Assembly (NCBI GenBank): GCA_039720395.1
Contig: CM077821.1
Span: forward strand, 43,212,792 to 43,276,791
Direction: 5' to 3'
Source: Liquidambar formosana
Taxonomy: Eukaryota; Streptophyta; Magnoliopsida; Saxifragales; Altingiaceae
Length of the DNA: 64,000 nucleotides
In this document: piece by piece, positions 10,996-21,905 of the stretch
How positions within the stretch are numbered: the first letter of the stretch is position 1
Layout: every line of letters starts with the position of its first letter
Notes under the pieces: model-generated
Databases searched by the model: none
Seen by the model: the letters and a program-made list of their open reading frames with translations, nothing else
Told to the model about the DNA's origin: nothing
Translations under genes and position numbers: made by a program

Positions 10996-12494
10996 CAAAA
11001 ATTCAAAAATTCAGCATTCTGATTGCAAATCAGTTAGCAGAAAATGTTGGCGCTCTTTTAATTGAAGAATGATACTGGAAGCCTTTTATGTCAATATTCT
11101 TTATGATCTTTTGAAAGTGTAGATTCTGGACAACTAGTTTATTCTGAAGCTCATTTTGAAGAGTGGTTTTGCTAGTTCTTTGTTGATTATGCGTCAGTTG
11201 CACCTTTGCACTATCACAATGTATATGTTTTACTAAATGTAGTGGATTAATCTAAATTCCTATAAGCAGCCGGATTAGACGACGGGCTTGATGCATTGGA
11301 GGAGTTGTAGGAGGCGGTTTGTTTTCTCTAGTTTGTTGTATAAATATAGGGTTAGGAGGACATATTTTTTATAAACAATTTTTGACCCAAGTTGATTTAT
11401 TGGATATTGAGTGGAAATTGGCTGTCAGCTTTTTTAAAACAATTTTGGACCCGAGTTGATTTAGTGGATGGTGAGTGGAACTTAAGTACTAAACCATATT
11501 AGCGTTTTTTTTTTTTTCATTTATGAAAACCTTTGGATCTTGTGGATCTAATGGTTTAAGAATTGTGTCAAAGATTAAAAATTATGTCCCTTGATCCTAA
11601 CATTATATATGGGTGAGGATCAAGGGATACAATTATATGAAGATTAGGAGTCACAATTTTTATGACGCAAATTTTTGGCACCAGATGATTTGTCGGATAG
11701 ATGAAAATATATGTCCCTTGATCCTAACATTATATAAGTGTTCACTTGTGCTCCTTCATGCATTTGACATTAAGTCAAGAAGCCTAATACATTGTTCTTA
11801 TTTAGCTAGACTGAAGGATTCTTTGGCCGCCGGTCAAACAATCTCTGTTGATTGAGGGAGAGATACAATCCAATTTTCAAATAAAAATATAATGGAAGTT
11901 AAGAGGTGCAGCCAATCTTTGCAATGCGTCTGAGATTATGCGGGGGCCTATTTGGTCGTCCAAATGAAAATTAAATAGTTGATAGTGTTTTATGTATAGC
12001 ACTAAACGCACAAATCCATTACCTTCAAAACGAAAATTAAGAGAATGATGGTCATCATCACATATGACAGTAAATTTATCATCAAAGTAGAGGCATTTCA
12101 TGCATGAATGTTTAAAGCTGATCCTGTAACTTCAGCTATGGTAATGACTTCAATATTTTTAAATGGTCCCATTCCTTCTTCAACTCATATTGGACTGTCA
12201 TATACCCAACCCTTTTTGAGGGTTTTTTTTATTTATAAAAATAACCTTTTAAGGCATAATAATCAAAATAAGAAGATTCTGTCTAATAACACCATTGCAA
12301 CTCATCATTATAAGAAGAAAATTTCGTAGGACTCAAAACTGCCCCCAAAAAATGTCTACACACACCCCAAAACTGTTTTCCCTAGGTAGATTTTCTTATT
12401 TTTATTTAAAATCGAGGAGTACATATTTGAGCTGTATATTCTGCACATGCTTGTACTGATATACATTTTTATCTAATCTGTTTGCCATCCTAAT
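10996..12494. other. Intergenic DNA with small inverted and direct repeats
   Basis: No gene recognised. A 20-base stretch of the form TATGTCCCTTGATCCTAACA occurs at 11584 and again at about 11709, and between them its core is present in reverse (GAGGATCAAGGGATAC near 11615-11630), giving a hairpin-forming repeat that may be a decayed MITE. A second short direct repeat (CAATTTTTGACCC / CAATTTTGGACCC) lies near 11378 and 11441. Confidence 0.4.
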
Positions 12495-12609
12495 TAGCAG
12501 CTGGGTGAAGGTCTCTGGAGTCTCTCAAGGACTGAGTAGCCTCATATGGCCCTGATGAATACTCTCTTACATCACCATTTGCATGCTTTGCTGATTTAGC
12601 TCCCCAGAA
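12495..12609 (-). other. Former KIN-5 C-terminal tail beyond an in-frame stop
   Basis: Directly after the TAG that ends KIN-5, the same frame reads FWGAKSAKHANGDVREYSSG and SLRDSRDLHPAAN up to a second stop near 12495. From memory this matches the tail of other plant KIN-5 proteins, so it was coding until recently, is restored by read-through, or reflects a base error in the sequence. Confidence 0.6.
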
Positions 12610-15600
12610 CTACTTCAACAGCTCCTCCAATGCGGGAGTCCTAAGTTCTTCAACGGAATCTGTGCTTGGTAAATTGAATAATCTCTTATGTGGTGTTGAA
12701 CAGGTAGGCTCATCCATGCACCTAGTTGTCAGTGGGGAAAAAAGAAAAAAAAAAAGTGAACCTAGGTGAGAGTGGTAATCAGGGGGATGGCAGCACAAAC
12801 TGAACATGGTGAGATGGTGAAAATGGGGTAAAAAAAAAATCAAATGAATTAAATCTGTTTTCATCGGGTTTCAGAATAATGATTTGTATGTCATTGCAAA
12901 TTGTCATATTGGATGCTCTTACTGCATATAAAAGAAAACTGTATCACAGTGCAACAACAGTCAATTTCCAGTGTAAGTGTTCTTACTATGTAATCATCTA
13001 TCAGATTTTTCCCTGCATTTTCCATGATCTCACCAACTTGATAGTCATGAGAACTTCTCATTTTTCTCATATCCTCACAACATGTCACAATCATGGAATT
13101 GATGTTTCCATTTGCATCATGGTCAAGTTTCAATGAATCTGCAAGAGGGGTTATTTCTGAATAAGTATCTCTCTCACACAGATAGCTTCCTCAAGTTTTT
13201 GCTGACACATCCAAGTGAAAATCAATTTATTTATCGCAGCACTTACATTCAATGGAGGAAAGAAGACTCTGGGTTACACCATCTGCTTCTTCAAGTGCAG
13301 ATGAGGCAGCAGAAGACAACCGAGCATGAATCCTTTGACTGGCTTCCACTCCACCCCTAAGAAAACAAACCATGGAAGATGTTATAAAACTAACCTCCAA
13401 ATAAATATAAATCCCACGAAAAAAGAAAAAAAAATCTAAATCTTACTTGACAATGGAATCCACAAAATCAATGTTATTTCTTTGTAGACTAAGTAGTGAA
13501 TCTTGGGCATCCCTCCATTGCTTTGCACCCATTCTTGCCTTTGACATACTAGACAGTTATATCATGAAAAGATCAGGGAACCAAAAGGCCATAGTATTGC
13601 TCAGAGTATCTAAATGCGGATTGAAAAAGGTAAGCATTAACAAATTATTATAAGCATTGTCATGTGGTTGCCGTTACCAATTTTGAAGGTCGTCTTCTAA
13701 GCCATCTTTTCCATTTTTTAATGCAATAGTGTTATCAAGATAGTGAGTCTCTGTTTTTTCCATGTAAGTTGTCCACTTATCTTTAACAGAAGTAGCAAGA
13801 CCTTGCACGTTTGACAATTCCTGTTGTAGCTTGAAGGTAACACTAGCATCGCTCTCGCGGAGGCCATCTACTTCTGTTTGAAGCTACACAACAACATATC
13901 CATGAATGCTTAAAAAATGAAATAAAAAAATAAAAAAAATAATCAATTCCCCCAAAGAAGGCAAGAAGGTAGTCCCTATTCCAATTTTTTTTGCTTTTTA
14001 TTTAAGGCCTACATGACCAAGAGTTGCTGCGGTATATGGATAATGGACCAATAGAGACCTTTAAATTACAAGTGAGCAGTAATTTAAAGGCTGTAAATAG
14101 GAGATACAAACTACAAAACTATGCACACGTAACACAATAAATAACATTAACTGTTGAAAAATGTATGCATCTTTTCCATTTACTTTATCTTTCAAACTTA
14201 CATGCAGTAGCAATCTGATTATATTAGTGTAACTTGTCTACAGTCTAACTTAAAATGGGAGGTGCATACCATCCTTTTCTTCCTAGCATTTGAACTAGCT
14301 AGCAGCTCTGCAACTTTTTCTAACAATTGCCTTTCTTCAGTAGCAGCATATTCCTAACAGAAGCACGTTAACAGATCCAATAAGGGTAAGGAGGTGATTG
14401 AACATTCAATCAAGGGTTTAACATATGAAAGATAACTACCTCAAACTTTTTTTCAAGTTCATATAATTTCTGGTCATTAGTTATTTGTGCGTCTTCAACT
14501 ATTTGGGACAATTTGGTTGCATGCATGCTTAAAGTCTTGAAGAAATTCACTGTAGCTTCAGAAATAGATTGGGTTGTCTGCAATGATCTGGAGTGACTCT
14601 GCTTGTTGTGGCAATGGAAAAAATTTAATCAGAAAAATTTAGTTATTGAGCAAAATATAGAGGGTGATGACTATCCAATGTCTTCAATTTGAATTGATGA
14701 AAATAAGAACTGCCAATTGCCAACCTCAAGCTGCTGTTGTCCATATGCAGATAGCTTTTCTACTTGGTTACAAAGGTTACTTTGTAGATCACTAAGTACA
14801 GCATCGGCTTCTGAAATAACCTCTTTGAAGAGCTGCATGAGAATGAAGGTAAACCACAGCAATAAGAAGGTGTCAAGCAGTTGAAGGAACATTTATATAG
14901 CAACCAAGACTTACTTCCACAAGGGAAGAAGAATGCCTAGATACTTCTGAGTTCAGATTTCCAAAAGCTAACCCAGAAATTTTATCGAGTTCTCCAGCTA
15001 AATCATCCAACAATTTAAAACCAGAACCATACAAGTCTTTGAGCTTTGTGAGCTGTGCTTGAAGTTCTTCAGTAGCCTTCAAATGGACCAAATAGCACTA
15101 ATGAGTTTCAGATTGCTTATGAAGTATATAGAATGTGTAAGACTATAAAAATAAAATTAAAAATTTACATCATACCTCCACCTTTGTAGATGCAAAAGAT
15201 TGCATATTGTCCTCTATTAGTTTCAAATGATGCTCTTGTTGTGTTACTGAAGCTGCAACAGTTTTAGACAAGACTTCAAGCTGCTGAGCTAATTGAGTCT
15301 GAAAACTCTGGATAAGAACTTTGTTCCTATCTTCTATTTTATCCTTGCATTCTGTTGACCAAACATGGATAGGAACGTCAATGCCTCAATTTTTTCAAAA
15401 CAATCTACAAGAATATTTTTAAATTATAAAGAACTGAATACAAACCAATTGTGTTGAACAAGCTCGATACCTCTGATGCTGCAATCTCTAACTCAGCTCG
15501 AAGCCCCAGAGCTCGTTCTATAAGTTCCTTTTCTATAGATTAACAAGGATTTTCAATGTTTTGAAGAATAGAGAGTACCAAGATATGTGTTCCACTGAAT

Positions 15601-17241
15601 TAAATAGTTCTAGTTTCAGAATACATGGAACAGATATAGACACACGTGAGAATTAGACAGAGAAACTTTCATAGGAACTGATTGATCCATATAATTTTCC
15701 TTGTTAATAACCATCATAGCCATTAAATGTAGCCAATTGAAAGAACTGATTAATGATATATCACAAGTAAGGAGAGTGAGTTGATGGTCATAGCCACTTG
15801 ATAAACATTAACCCCCAGCAAAGTAGTTTCTTTTCTCCCAGAAATTAACAGATTGAAAAACAAATGTTACATAGGGATCAGAAAATTTTCCCACAAAAAT
15901 AAATAAAAATATTCTGACACTTTCCTCACCAGATTTGAGGAGATTATAAATTAAATATTCCTTTTCTTTAATTGTTGCATTCGCCTGTCCAAATCTATCT
16001 TCTAGATCAAGCAAAGCATGTTCGTTTTGCTTGAAATCTTTCTGCAGTAAAAGCATAATATAGTAGTTTAGTCCCTTGTGTTGAAGAGGAGCAAATAAGG
16101 GTGGTTCGTAGTACAGTAGAAAGATGATGGGGTTGAAACATGATCAAATGACACAATACCTGAGTCCTTTCAAGTTTTTCACCTAATTCTGATGTCATTT
16201 TTTGCTGATAAATGTAGAGCTCCTGAAGCTCCATCAGTTGCTGCTCATAGCATATTAATCGCTGAACCATCAAGCAGAAATCTGAAAGGGATACAAGGAA
16301 CTAAATAATTTCCAAATATGTGGTATTTACCTTTTCCTTTAACTCTAAGTCAAGTCCCATGCATGCTATCTTCTTAGCCATTGCCTGCATAAAAGACGGA
16401 TACAAGAGTTAATGCAATGTCTGATATTCATTATGACACTGTTGTAGTTTTCATTTGAAGTATGATAATTATTAATCCAATTGAAAGATGAGGGTATGAA
16501 CCTTCTTCTCAGATTCTTGATTCACATAATGGTCCTGTGGTATATGGATGCCATTTTTTTCCCTTGCAGCATATACCTCTGGACAGAGTAAAAAATATGA
16601 CATACATTATATCCCTCAAATGGCTGAATAAAAAAATTTCAGCACTAAGTTTGTCATAGATGATAATGCTATTATCTGTTTATATTTCAAGAAGGAAAAA
16701 CTCAACAACCTTGTTTAAGGCGGTCTATTTCCATATACAGATCTTTGATCAGCACCGATTTTATCATCTTCTGATTAACCTAAAAGTAGTACCAATCTAA
16801 GATTGTTAAAGTGGGTTAAAAAGAGTATAGTTTACACAAGAAATGGCACCAACAGTCAATAGCTAGATCACTAACCTCTGGTCTGTTCTTGATGTTTTTG
16901 GCTCGTTGTGCATAATTTAGAGTGCTGAGTGTCTCTTCCAAAAAGTGGATGGATGGCGATATTGTTGCAATTATGCATGTTTTTGTCTTCCCTCCCAATG
17001 AATCCCTTAATAACCTTGTTAATTTGCTATCCCTGATATTTCGGAGTACTTTATTTCAATAGTTACATTTCGTATTTCAGGACTAGCACTGTCTCCCATA
17101 TTTCAGTGGGAAATCTTCTAGCTGATTACATTTCATACCTGTATGGAACATGTCCGGAGTGCTCAACTAGCGCATTGATAACACGACCAAGTGTAAGCAA
17201 GCTTTTATTGTTCTCCCCAGCTTCCCTTGCTCTTCCCTACA

Positions 17242-17276
<35 letters not shown>

Positions 17277-18977
17277 GGATAATAAAAATACTACTCTAAT
17301 CTCAAATTTTCCTGATATAGTTTTTATTCTAATCAGAAAACCAGGAAGATTATGGGCCAATCCACTACTGTAGAGCATCTGCTGTAATGACATGCATATA
17401 CCAAACTATTAAACTATATCTGAAAGCTTTCCTAATATAGCAACATATGAGAATTTATTCTAGTGGTATTATACCTCTCTTGCGCCCGACCGTAATATAT
17501 TCTCAGAACCAGCAAGGTCAACAAGATTAAGTTTTCCGCACTTGAATAGCTCCTTCCCTTCAGAAGTGCACTCCTTGATGTGAATTGTGATAGAAAAAAT
17601 CACGTGAGAGCGGCTACTTTGTTTGTTGAGAAGAGTCTCTGCAGTATGCCTTTTTGCAGACCCTTGCTCCAAGATTTTATATATTTCATTTGCAGTCCAA
17701 ACCATCTTCTCTTCCAGGCCTCTTATGAAAACATCCCCCTTATTGTCTTCCAGGAGTGTTATTGGCTTCTTCAATTTTTCATCTAAGAATTTCGAACATT
17801 CTTCCACGGCCAAAAGATCCATTATTTCCTCACTATAAATCTCTAGAAATGAAACTTTCATGCTATACTCAGCATTTTGAGCTTCAAGAGTATCAAATAT
17901 TTGCTGGACAGATCTTGGAATTAGTCCTTTATCATCGGTGAATTCTCCATTCTACAAATTAAACAAGGAAAGCAGAAAAGGAAGGAAAAAAAAAAAAAAA
18001 ACACACTTAAGCAGATACAACAACAAAAAAAGAAAAAAAGGCACTGAAAGCTTAGAAACTTGTATATGAAGCTTTTGAAAATATGCAAACCATTGTAATT
18101 GCTTTTCTTTCTCCTTCCATCGTGTAAGTCTTTCCCGATCCTGTTTGTCCGTATGCAAAAATTGTGCAGGTGTAGCCCTCAAGAACCTCATTGACAATAG
18201 GGGAGACAACTTGATCATACAAATCCTTCTGTTTGGATGATGGACCTAATACCTATAGGAAATTATCAAAATTATAAAAATTCCAGCAAATAGTACTAAA
18301 AACAAAGTGATGAATCTAACTCTATTTCAGTCAATATAATTAAAGCCTCCGCCGCTTAGTTGCTGAGAGCATCAAGGAAAAAAGAAAAAGAAAATGTTGA
18401 AGCTTTTATTTGATGTTGTTTTAGTTTTCGAAAAAATGAAAAATCTCTCAATCAAATAGTTGTATCAAACTCAATTGAGTGGAGATTTTTGTTTTCTTGG
18501 GTTCCAAATAATGAGAGAAGTTTGGCACTCAAAATCTCAGCAACGAAACAGAGTAGAAAGGGTTTTAATTAAAGAAACAACATTGAAAACCTAACCTTGT
18601 CAAATGCAAAGGTTCTGTTTATTTGCTTATGAGATATGTTTCGTATAGCAGACACTTCTCGCCTATGCTCATTACAAAAAATCACAACAGGCGTTTTTGC
18701 ACTCATCTCATCCTCGCTTAATGGTCTACAAATGCAAAAACATCATCACAATAGAACCAACACACTTTCGAGAACCAGAAGCAGATAGTTAAATTAAATT
18801 TTATCACCTGCAACGAAGAATAACCTGAATGTTCAGCCCTCTATCATGCCCATTGCTTGAATTACTATCTACCAGCTGCAAATCTCTTGCAGCCTTTTTG
18901 CTCATCCGTGGAGTTTGAGATGGCGAAAGTGGGATTTGATTCCCTCCCCTTTGTTGCTGTGAGTGTGAATTATCCAT
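12610..18977 (-). CDS. Kinesin-5 motor protein (KIN-5), 22 exons
   Basis: A plus-end-directed, bipolar mitotic spindle kinesin. Exons in transcript order: 18977-18808, 18725-18596, 18252-18091, 17951-17475, 17236-17139, 17032-16876, 16779-16710, 16578-16502, 16384-16331, 16261-16160, 16041-15930, 15532-15446, 15351-15176, 15076-14915, 14832-14725, 14598-14440, 14353-14270, 13883-13678, 13548-13447, 13356-13247, 13138-12987, 12708-12610; phases agree throughout and give about 1,017 residues. The motor domain (about 48-410) has the P-loop [15 protein letters not shown], switch I NKQSSRSH, switch [13 protein letters not shown] and [20 protein letters not shown] long coiled-coil stalk follows, then a BimC-type box ([13 protein letters not shown]). 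Two oddities: the usual acceptor for the last exon (ACTAG/GTGCATGG) would shift the frame, and only an acceptor three codons on (GATGAG/CCT) restores it. An in-frame TAG after EELLK then cuts about 37 residues that are still readable downstream (FWGAKSAKHANGDV...). Confidence 0.9.
17242..17276. repeat. AAT trinucleotide microsatellite in KIN-5 intron
   Basis: About eleven AAT units just inside the KIN-5 intron that precedes exon 5, five bases from the acceptor side of the exon at 17236. Likely length-polymorphic. Confidence 0.85.
18350..18556. mobile_element. Foldback element, TTGGTTGCTGAGAAA family (copy 3, KIN-5 intron 2)
   Basis: Left end GCTTAGTTGCTGAGAGCA and right end AATCTCAGCAACGAAACAGA are imperfect inverted repeats of the family seen at 7636, 8035 and 28054. 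It fills most of the 343-base intron between exons 2 and 3. Confidence 0.5.
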
Positions 18978-19521
18978 AAATGGTGTTCTAGGAAAAACCC
19001 CTTTTCCTTAAAAGTATTAATATGATAAGGGAAAGAACAGAATTGACTAATAAAGCTACTACATATTTATCCCCAAAACAAACACTCTAAATTGTGAAAG
19101 AAAGCATAACTACATTAATCCACGCAGGAAATCATGAGTTTCGAATTTTCTTTTCCTTTGCTTTCTCAGCAACCAAACATTGGGGTACATTAAAATAAAA
19201 GGGAGACTAAATCAAGACCCAACATAATTGAGGTAGAGAAAGTTTCTCCCAGTGGGTTAAACATAAAATTGAAGCAAGAAAACAATAGAAAGAAAGAACA
19301 AATGAATGTGGTGGAACTTTACAATGGGTAGAAATGATTGGTTGGGTATCAGAATACACCGACGGACACGAAGCATATAAGACAGTAAATGGAGACAACT
19401 TGGTGTGTGTACTTTGAACGGCCGGCTGATTCGGATACTTGTAGTATTTGGGACAAAAATCCAAGCAAAATTGGAGTCTCACTACGGTGAAAGATTCTAG
19501 AAATTGTTGGTGATGGTCTCG

Positions 19522-19525
<4 letters not shown>

Positions 19526-19555
<30 letters not shown>
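19526..19555. repeat. GA microsatellite upstream of KIN-5
   Basis: About 14 GA units, 550 bases upstream of the KIN-5 start codon, probably in its promoter or 5' UTR. Dinucleotide GA/CT tracts of this kind are common in plant core promoters. Confidence 0.8.
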
Positions 19556-19557
<2 letters not shown>

Positions 19558-20239
19558 GCGTTGCAGAGGAAGAGAAAGAAGGAAACCCAAAAATTTCAAA
19601 ATACCGTTACTCAGTTGAGTGAAGGACCAACTGGGAGCGTTTCAACACGCTTTGAGCCTTTGATAGATGAAGTAATTAATGGAAACGTTTCACTGACATT
19701 GAATAAAGTACAAGTCTTATTATCGTATTACAGCCGTTGTCATTCGAAATCCTCGAAGAAGAAAAAAAAACAAAAAACAAAAAACGAAAAACAAAAACTG
19801 AAATGACCAGTATTATGGTGCCATTCAAGACACGTTTATATTCACTAGGCCATTTTTGTGCTCACATCACCATTCACGATACATACAAACATGCCCCACA
19901 AAAACAGTATTGACGAATAACTTACCCAAAAAAAAAAAAAAAAAAACAGAAGATACGTAGTGAACAATCCTCTGTGTCCTGTATTCATAAACAGGATTGC
20001 TTCTTGTTCAGTATAACTAATTATTACATGAAAGAAACAAGAAATCAGTGGGTATTAGAAACAGAGACTCACAATTCCTTTCGAATTAAAGAATATGAAG
20101 GAGTACCCATTTGGGGGTTGAGAGCCTGTGTCACGGTTGGAGAACTCTACTGAAAAATTCATATGAATGTGGCGATGGGCAAGGGAGAAGGGAAGATGAG
20201 CGACGGGAGCAATTGCCCATTTGAGTAGAGTCAAGTGGG

Positions 20240-20530
20240 CATTAGGAAACGAGAGGAGGAATCGAGTGAGGGAAAGAAGTGGACTGAGGTGTGGCAAACG
20301 GAGTCTGAAACAGTGGAGTCTGCTGTTGTTGAGAGAACAGGGAGGAACCGAATCCGGTGGCGAAAGATGCTGTCGATGGAGTGCCGAAAGCTGGTGCTGA
20401 CGGTGTGCCCAAATAAGGGGTGGAGGATGGTGTGCCGAAGGCGGGGGTGGTGGAGGATGGAGTTCCGAAGGCGGAAGAAGAGGCCTCACCGCCTGAGCTT
20501 CCAACAAAGTGCAGCTGGGAACAAGGGAAA
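20240..20530 (+). pseudogene. Decayed repeat-coding fragment (DGVPKA units)
   Basis: On the plus strand one frame reads VAKDAVDGVPKAGADGVPK, then a stop (TAA), then GVEDGVPKAGVVEDGVPKAE and EEEASPPELPTKCSWEQG (about 20357-20525). The hexapeptide DGVPKA or DGVPK recurs four times. Upstream, SETVESAVVER is open in another frame, so there is at least one frameshift. I do not recognise the source protein. A diverged second copy of the repeat region (EDDASKAGVVEDGEPN) lies at 21008-21060. It may be a dead small repeat-protein gene or a fragment captured by a transposon. Confidence 0.4.
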
Positions 20531-20700
20531 AAACAAACAGTGCTGTTATTAACAACGCTTTCCCTTATAATGAACGCGCATTTACTAATAGCGCTTTAAA
20601 TTTATAAGCACCTTTTAAAAATATGAAAGCGCTGTTAATAAAAGAGCTTTCCTTATAACTAAAAGTGGTGTTACTAATAACGCTTTTATGATTTTTTTTT
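20530..20700. repeat. Iterated short palindrome-like motif (AGCGCTTT / AACGCTTT)
   Basis: Within 170 bases the words GCTGTTATTAACAACGCTTT, ACTAATAGCGCTTT, AAAGCGCTGTTAAT and GTTACTAATAACGCTTTT alternate in both orientations. Dense two-way motif arrays of this sort are seen in subterminal regions of CACTA transposons. No CACTA terminus was located, so the class is a guess. Confidence 0.4.
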
Positions 20701-20770
20701 TTTAAATTTTTTATTTATGCGTGCAAATGTTAAGAACTTAGAGTCAAAGCAAACTTAAAGGTTTTTAATT

Positions 20771-20914
20771 GGGGGAATTACATATTGGTTAGGTTACGAG
20801 TAAATAATTACATCGAGTAATCATTGTTATTTTAGTTAATAGTCTTTATTAAAAAGTTCGTAATTGCACGAAATTGTAATTATTTTTCTGTAGCCCAACC
20901 AATCTAAAACTCCC
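20771..20914. mobile_element. Small MITE, GGGGGAATTACA family (copy 1)
   Basis: Ends are GGGGGAATTACATATTGGTT and, reversed from the right, GGGAGTTTTAGATTGGTTGG; subterminal TAAATAATTACA and TGTAATTATTT also pair. It is related to 21169-21329 and 35034-35415. No coding capacity. Confidence 0.55.
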
Positions 20915-21060
20915 AAATCTAAACCATTCGTGTCATTTCAACAACCGAGGATAAAAAATATTGCATAGGATTTTGGTGGACAAGTTTGTTGAAGAGAACC
21001 AAACTTTGAGGATGATGCGTCGAAAGCAGGGGTGGTGGAGGATGGAGAACCAAACTTTGA
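20915..21060 (+). repeat. Diverged duplicate of the sequence at the 5' end of the PPR gene
   Basis: From AAATCTAAACCATTCGTGTC through AGGATTTTGGTGGACAAG to GAGAACCAAACT this runs parallel to 21805-21895 (AAATCTGAACCGTTCGTGTT ... GGGATTTTGGTAGGCGAG ... CAGAACCGAACT), roughly three quarters identical over 90 bases. It marks a local duplication or a shared repeat, and it bears on the start of the PPR gene. Confidence 0.55.
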
Positions 21061-21168
21061 GCAGTTTGAAAGAAAAAAAAAAAAAACTAACAAATAGTGA
21101 TTTTATTACAAGTGAAAGGGTTGTTACTACTAGCCCTTTCATTATAAGATTTATAATTATTATTTTTT

Positions 21169-21329
21169 GGGGGGAATTACAAATTGGTTTAGCAACAGGC
21201 AAATAATTACAGTTCAATACAAATGACTACCAACTTTGTAATAAATGGTTAAATAAGTACTAACTTGATAGAGATTGGCTACTAACTGTAATTATTTGCC
21301 CCTAACCGAACCAATCTATAATTCCCCCC
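21169..21329. mobile_element. Small MITE, GGGGGAATTACA family (copy 2)
   Basis: Inverted ends GGGGGGAATTACAAATTGGT and (reversed) GGGGGGAATTATAGATTGGT are nearly perfect over 20 bases, and pairing continues inside (CAAATAATTACAG / CTGTAATTATTTG). The 161-bp element has no coding capacity. Flanks are both TATTTTT-like, so the target duplication is ambiguous. Confidence 0.7.
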
Positions 21330-21608
21330 GTCTATTTTTGTTGATGCATGTGTTGGGAATTTAGGCTACATTTGTTACATGGGAACGAAAGAATGAATGG
21401 AATCCTTATTTCATTGGTCAAAGCTCACTATTCTCTCCTTTGATAGAATGAGCATTCTTTCCTTAACACAAAATGAATGCTCATTTCTTCTCTCAAAGAA
21501 TCAAGTAATAATCCGTAGTATCCACCCATCTCTATTTTTTGTCTTCTCCTCTCTCTCTTAATTGCTACACTCCAATCGAACCCAACCATCTCTCTCCTCT
21601 TTTTTCTC

Positions 21609-21634
21609 CTCTCTCTCTCTCTCTCTCTCTCTCT
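21609..21634. repeat. CT microsatellite upstream of the PPR gene
   Basis: About 13 CT units, roughly 300 bases before the chosen PPR start, probably in promoter or 5' UTR. Confidence 0.8.
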
Positions 21635-21905
21635 TCTTTTTCAATTCCCATAACATATTCTCTTTCCTTTCCTCAATTGTACCGAACAAAGGTATAAAAT
21701 GGCCATTAACAATGACCATTCCTCTCATTCTCTTTTCCATTTCATTTTCATAATCATACCATTCCATTCAAGGTAAATGGGGGAATGCAAACTCAATGGT
21801 TTTAAAAATCTGAACCGTTCGTGTTATTTCAACGGCCGAGATAAAAATGTCGCGCGGGATTTTGGTAGGCGAGCTCGCTCGGCAGAACCGAACTGCTGCT
21901 CACGA

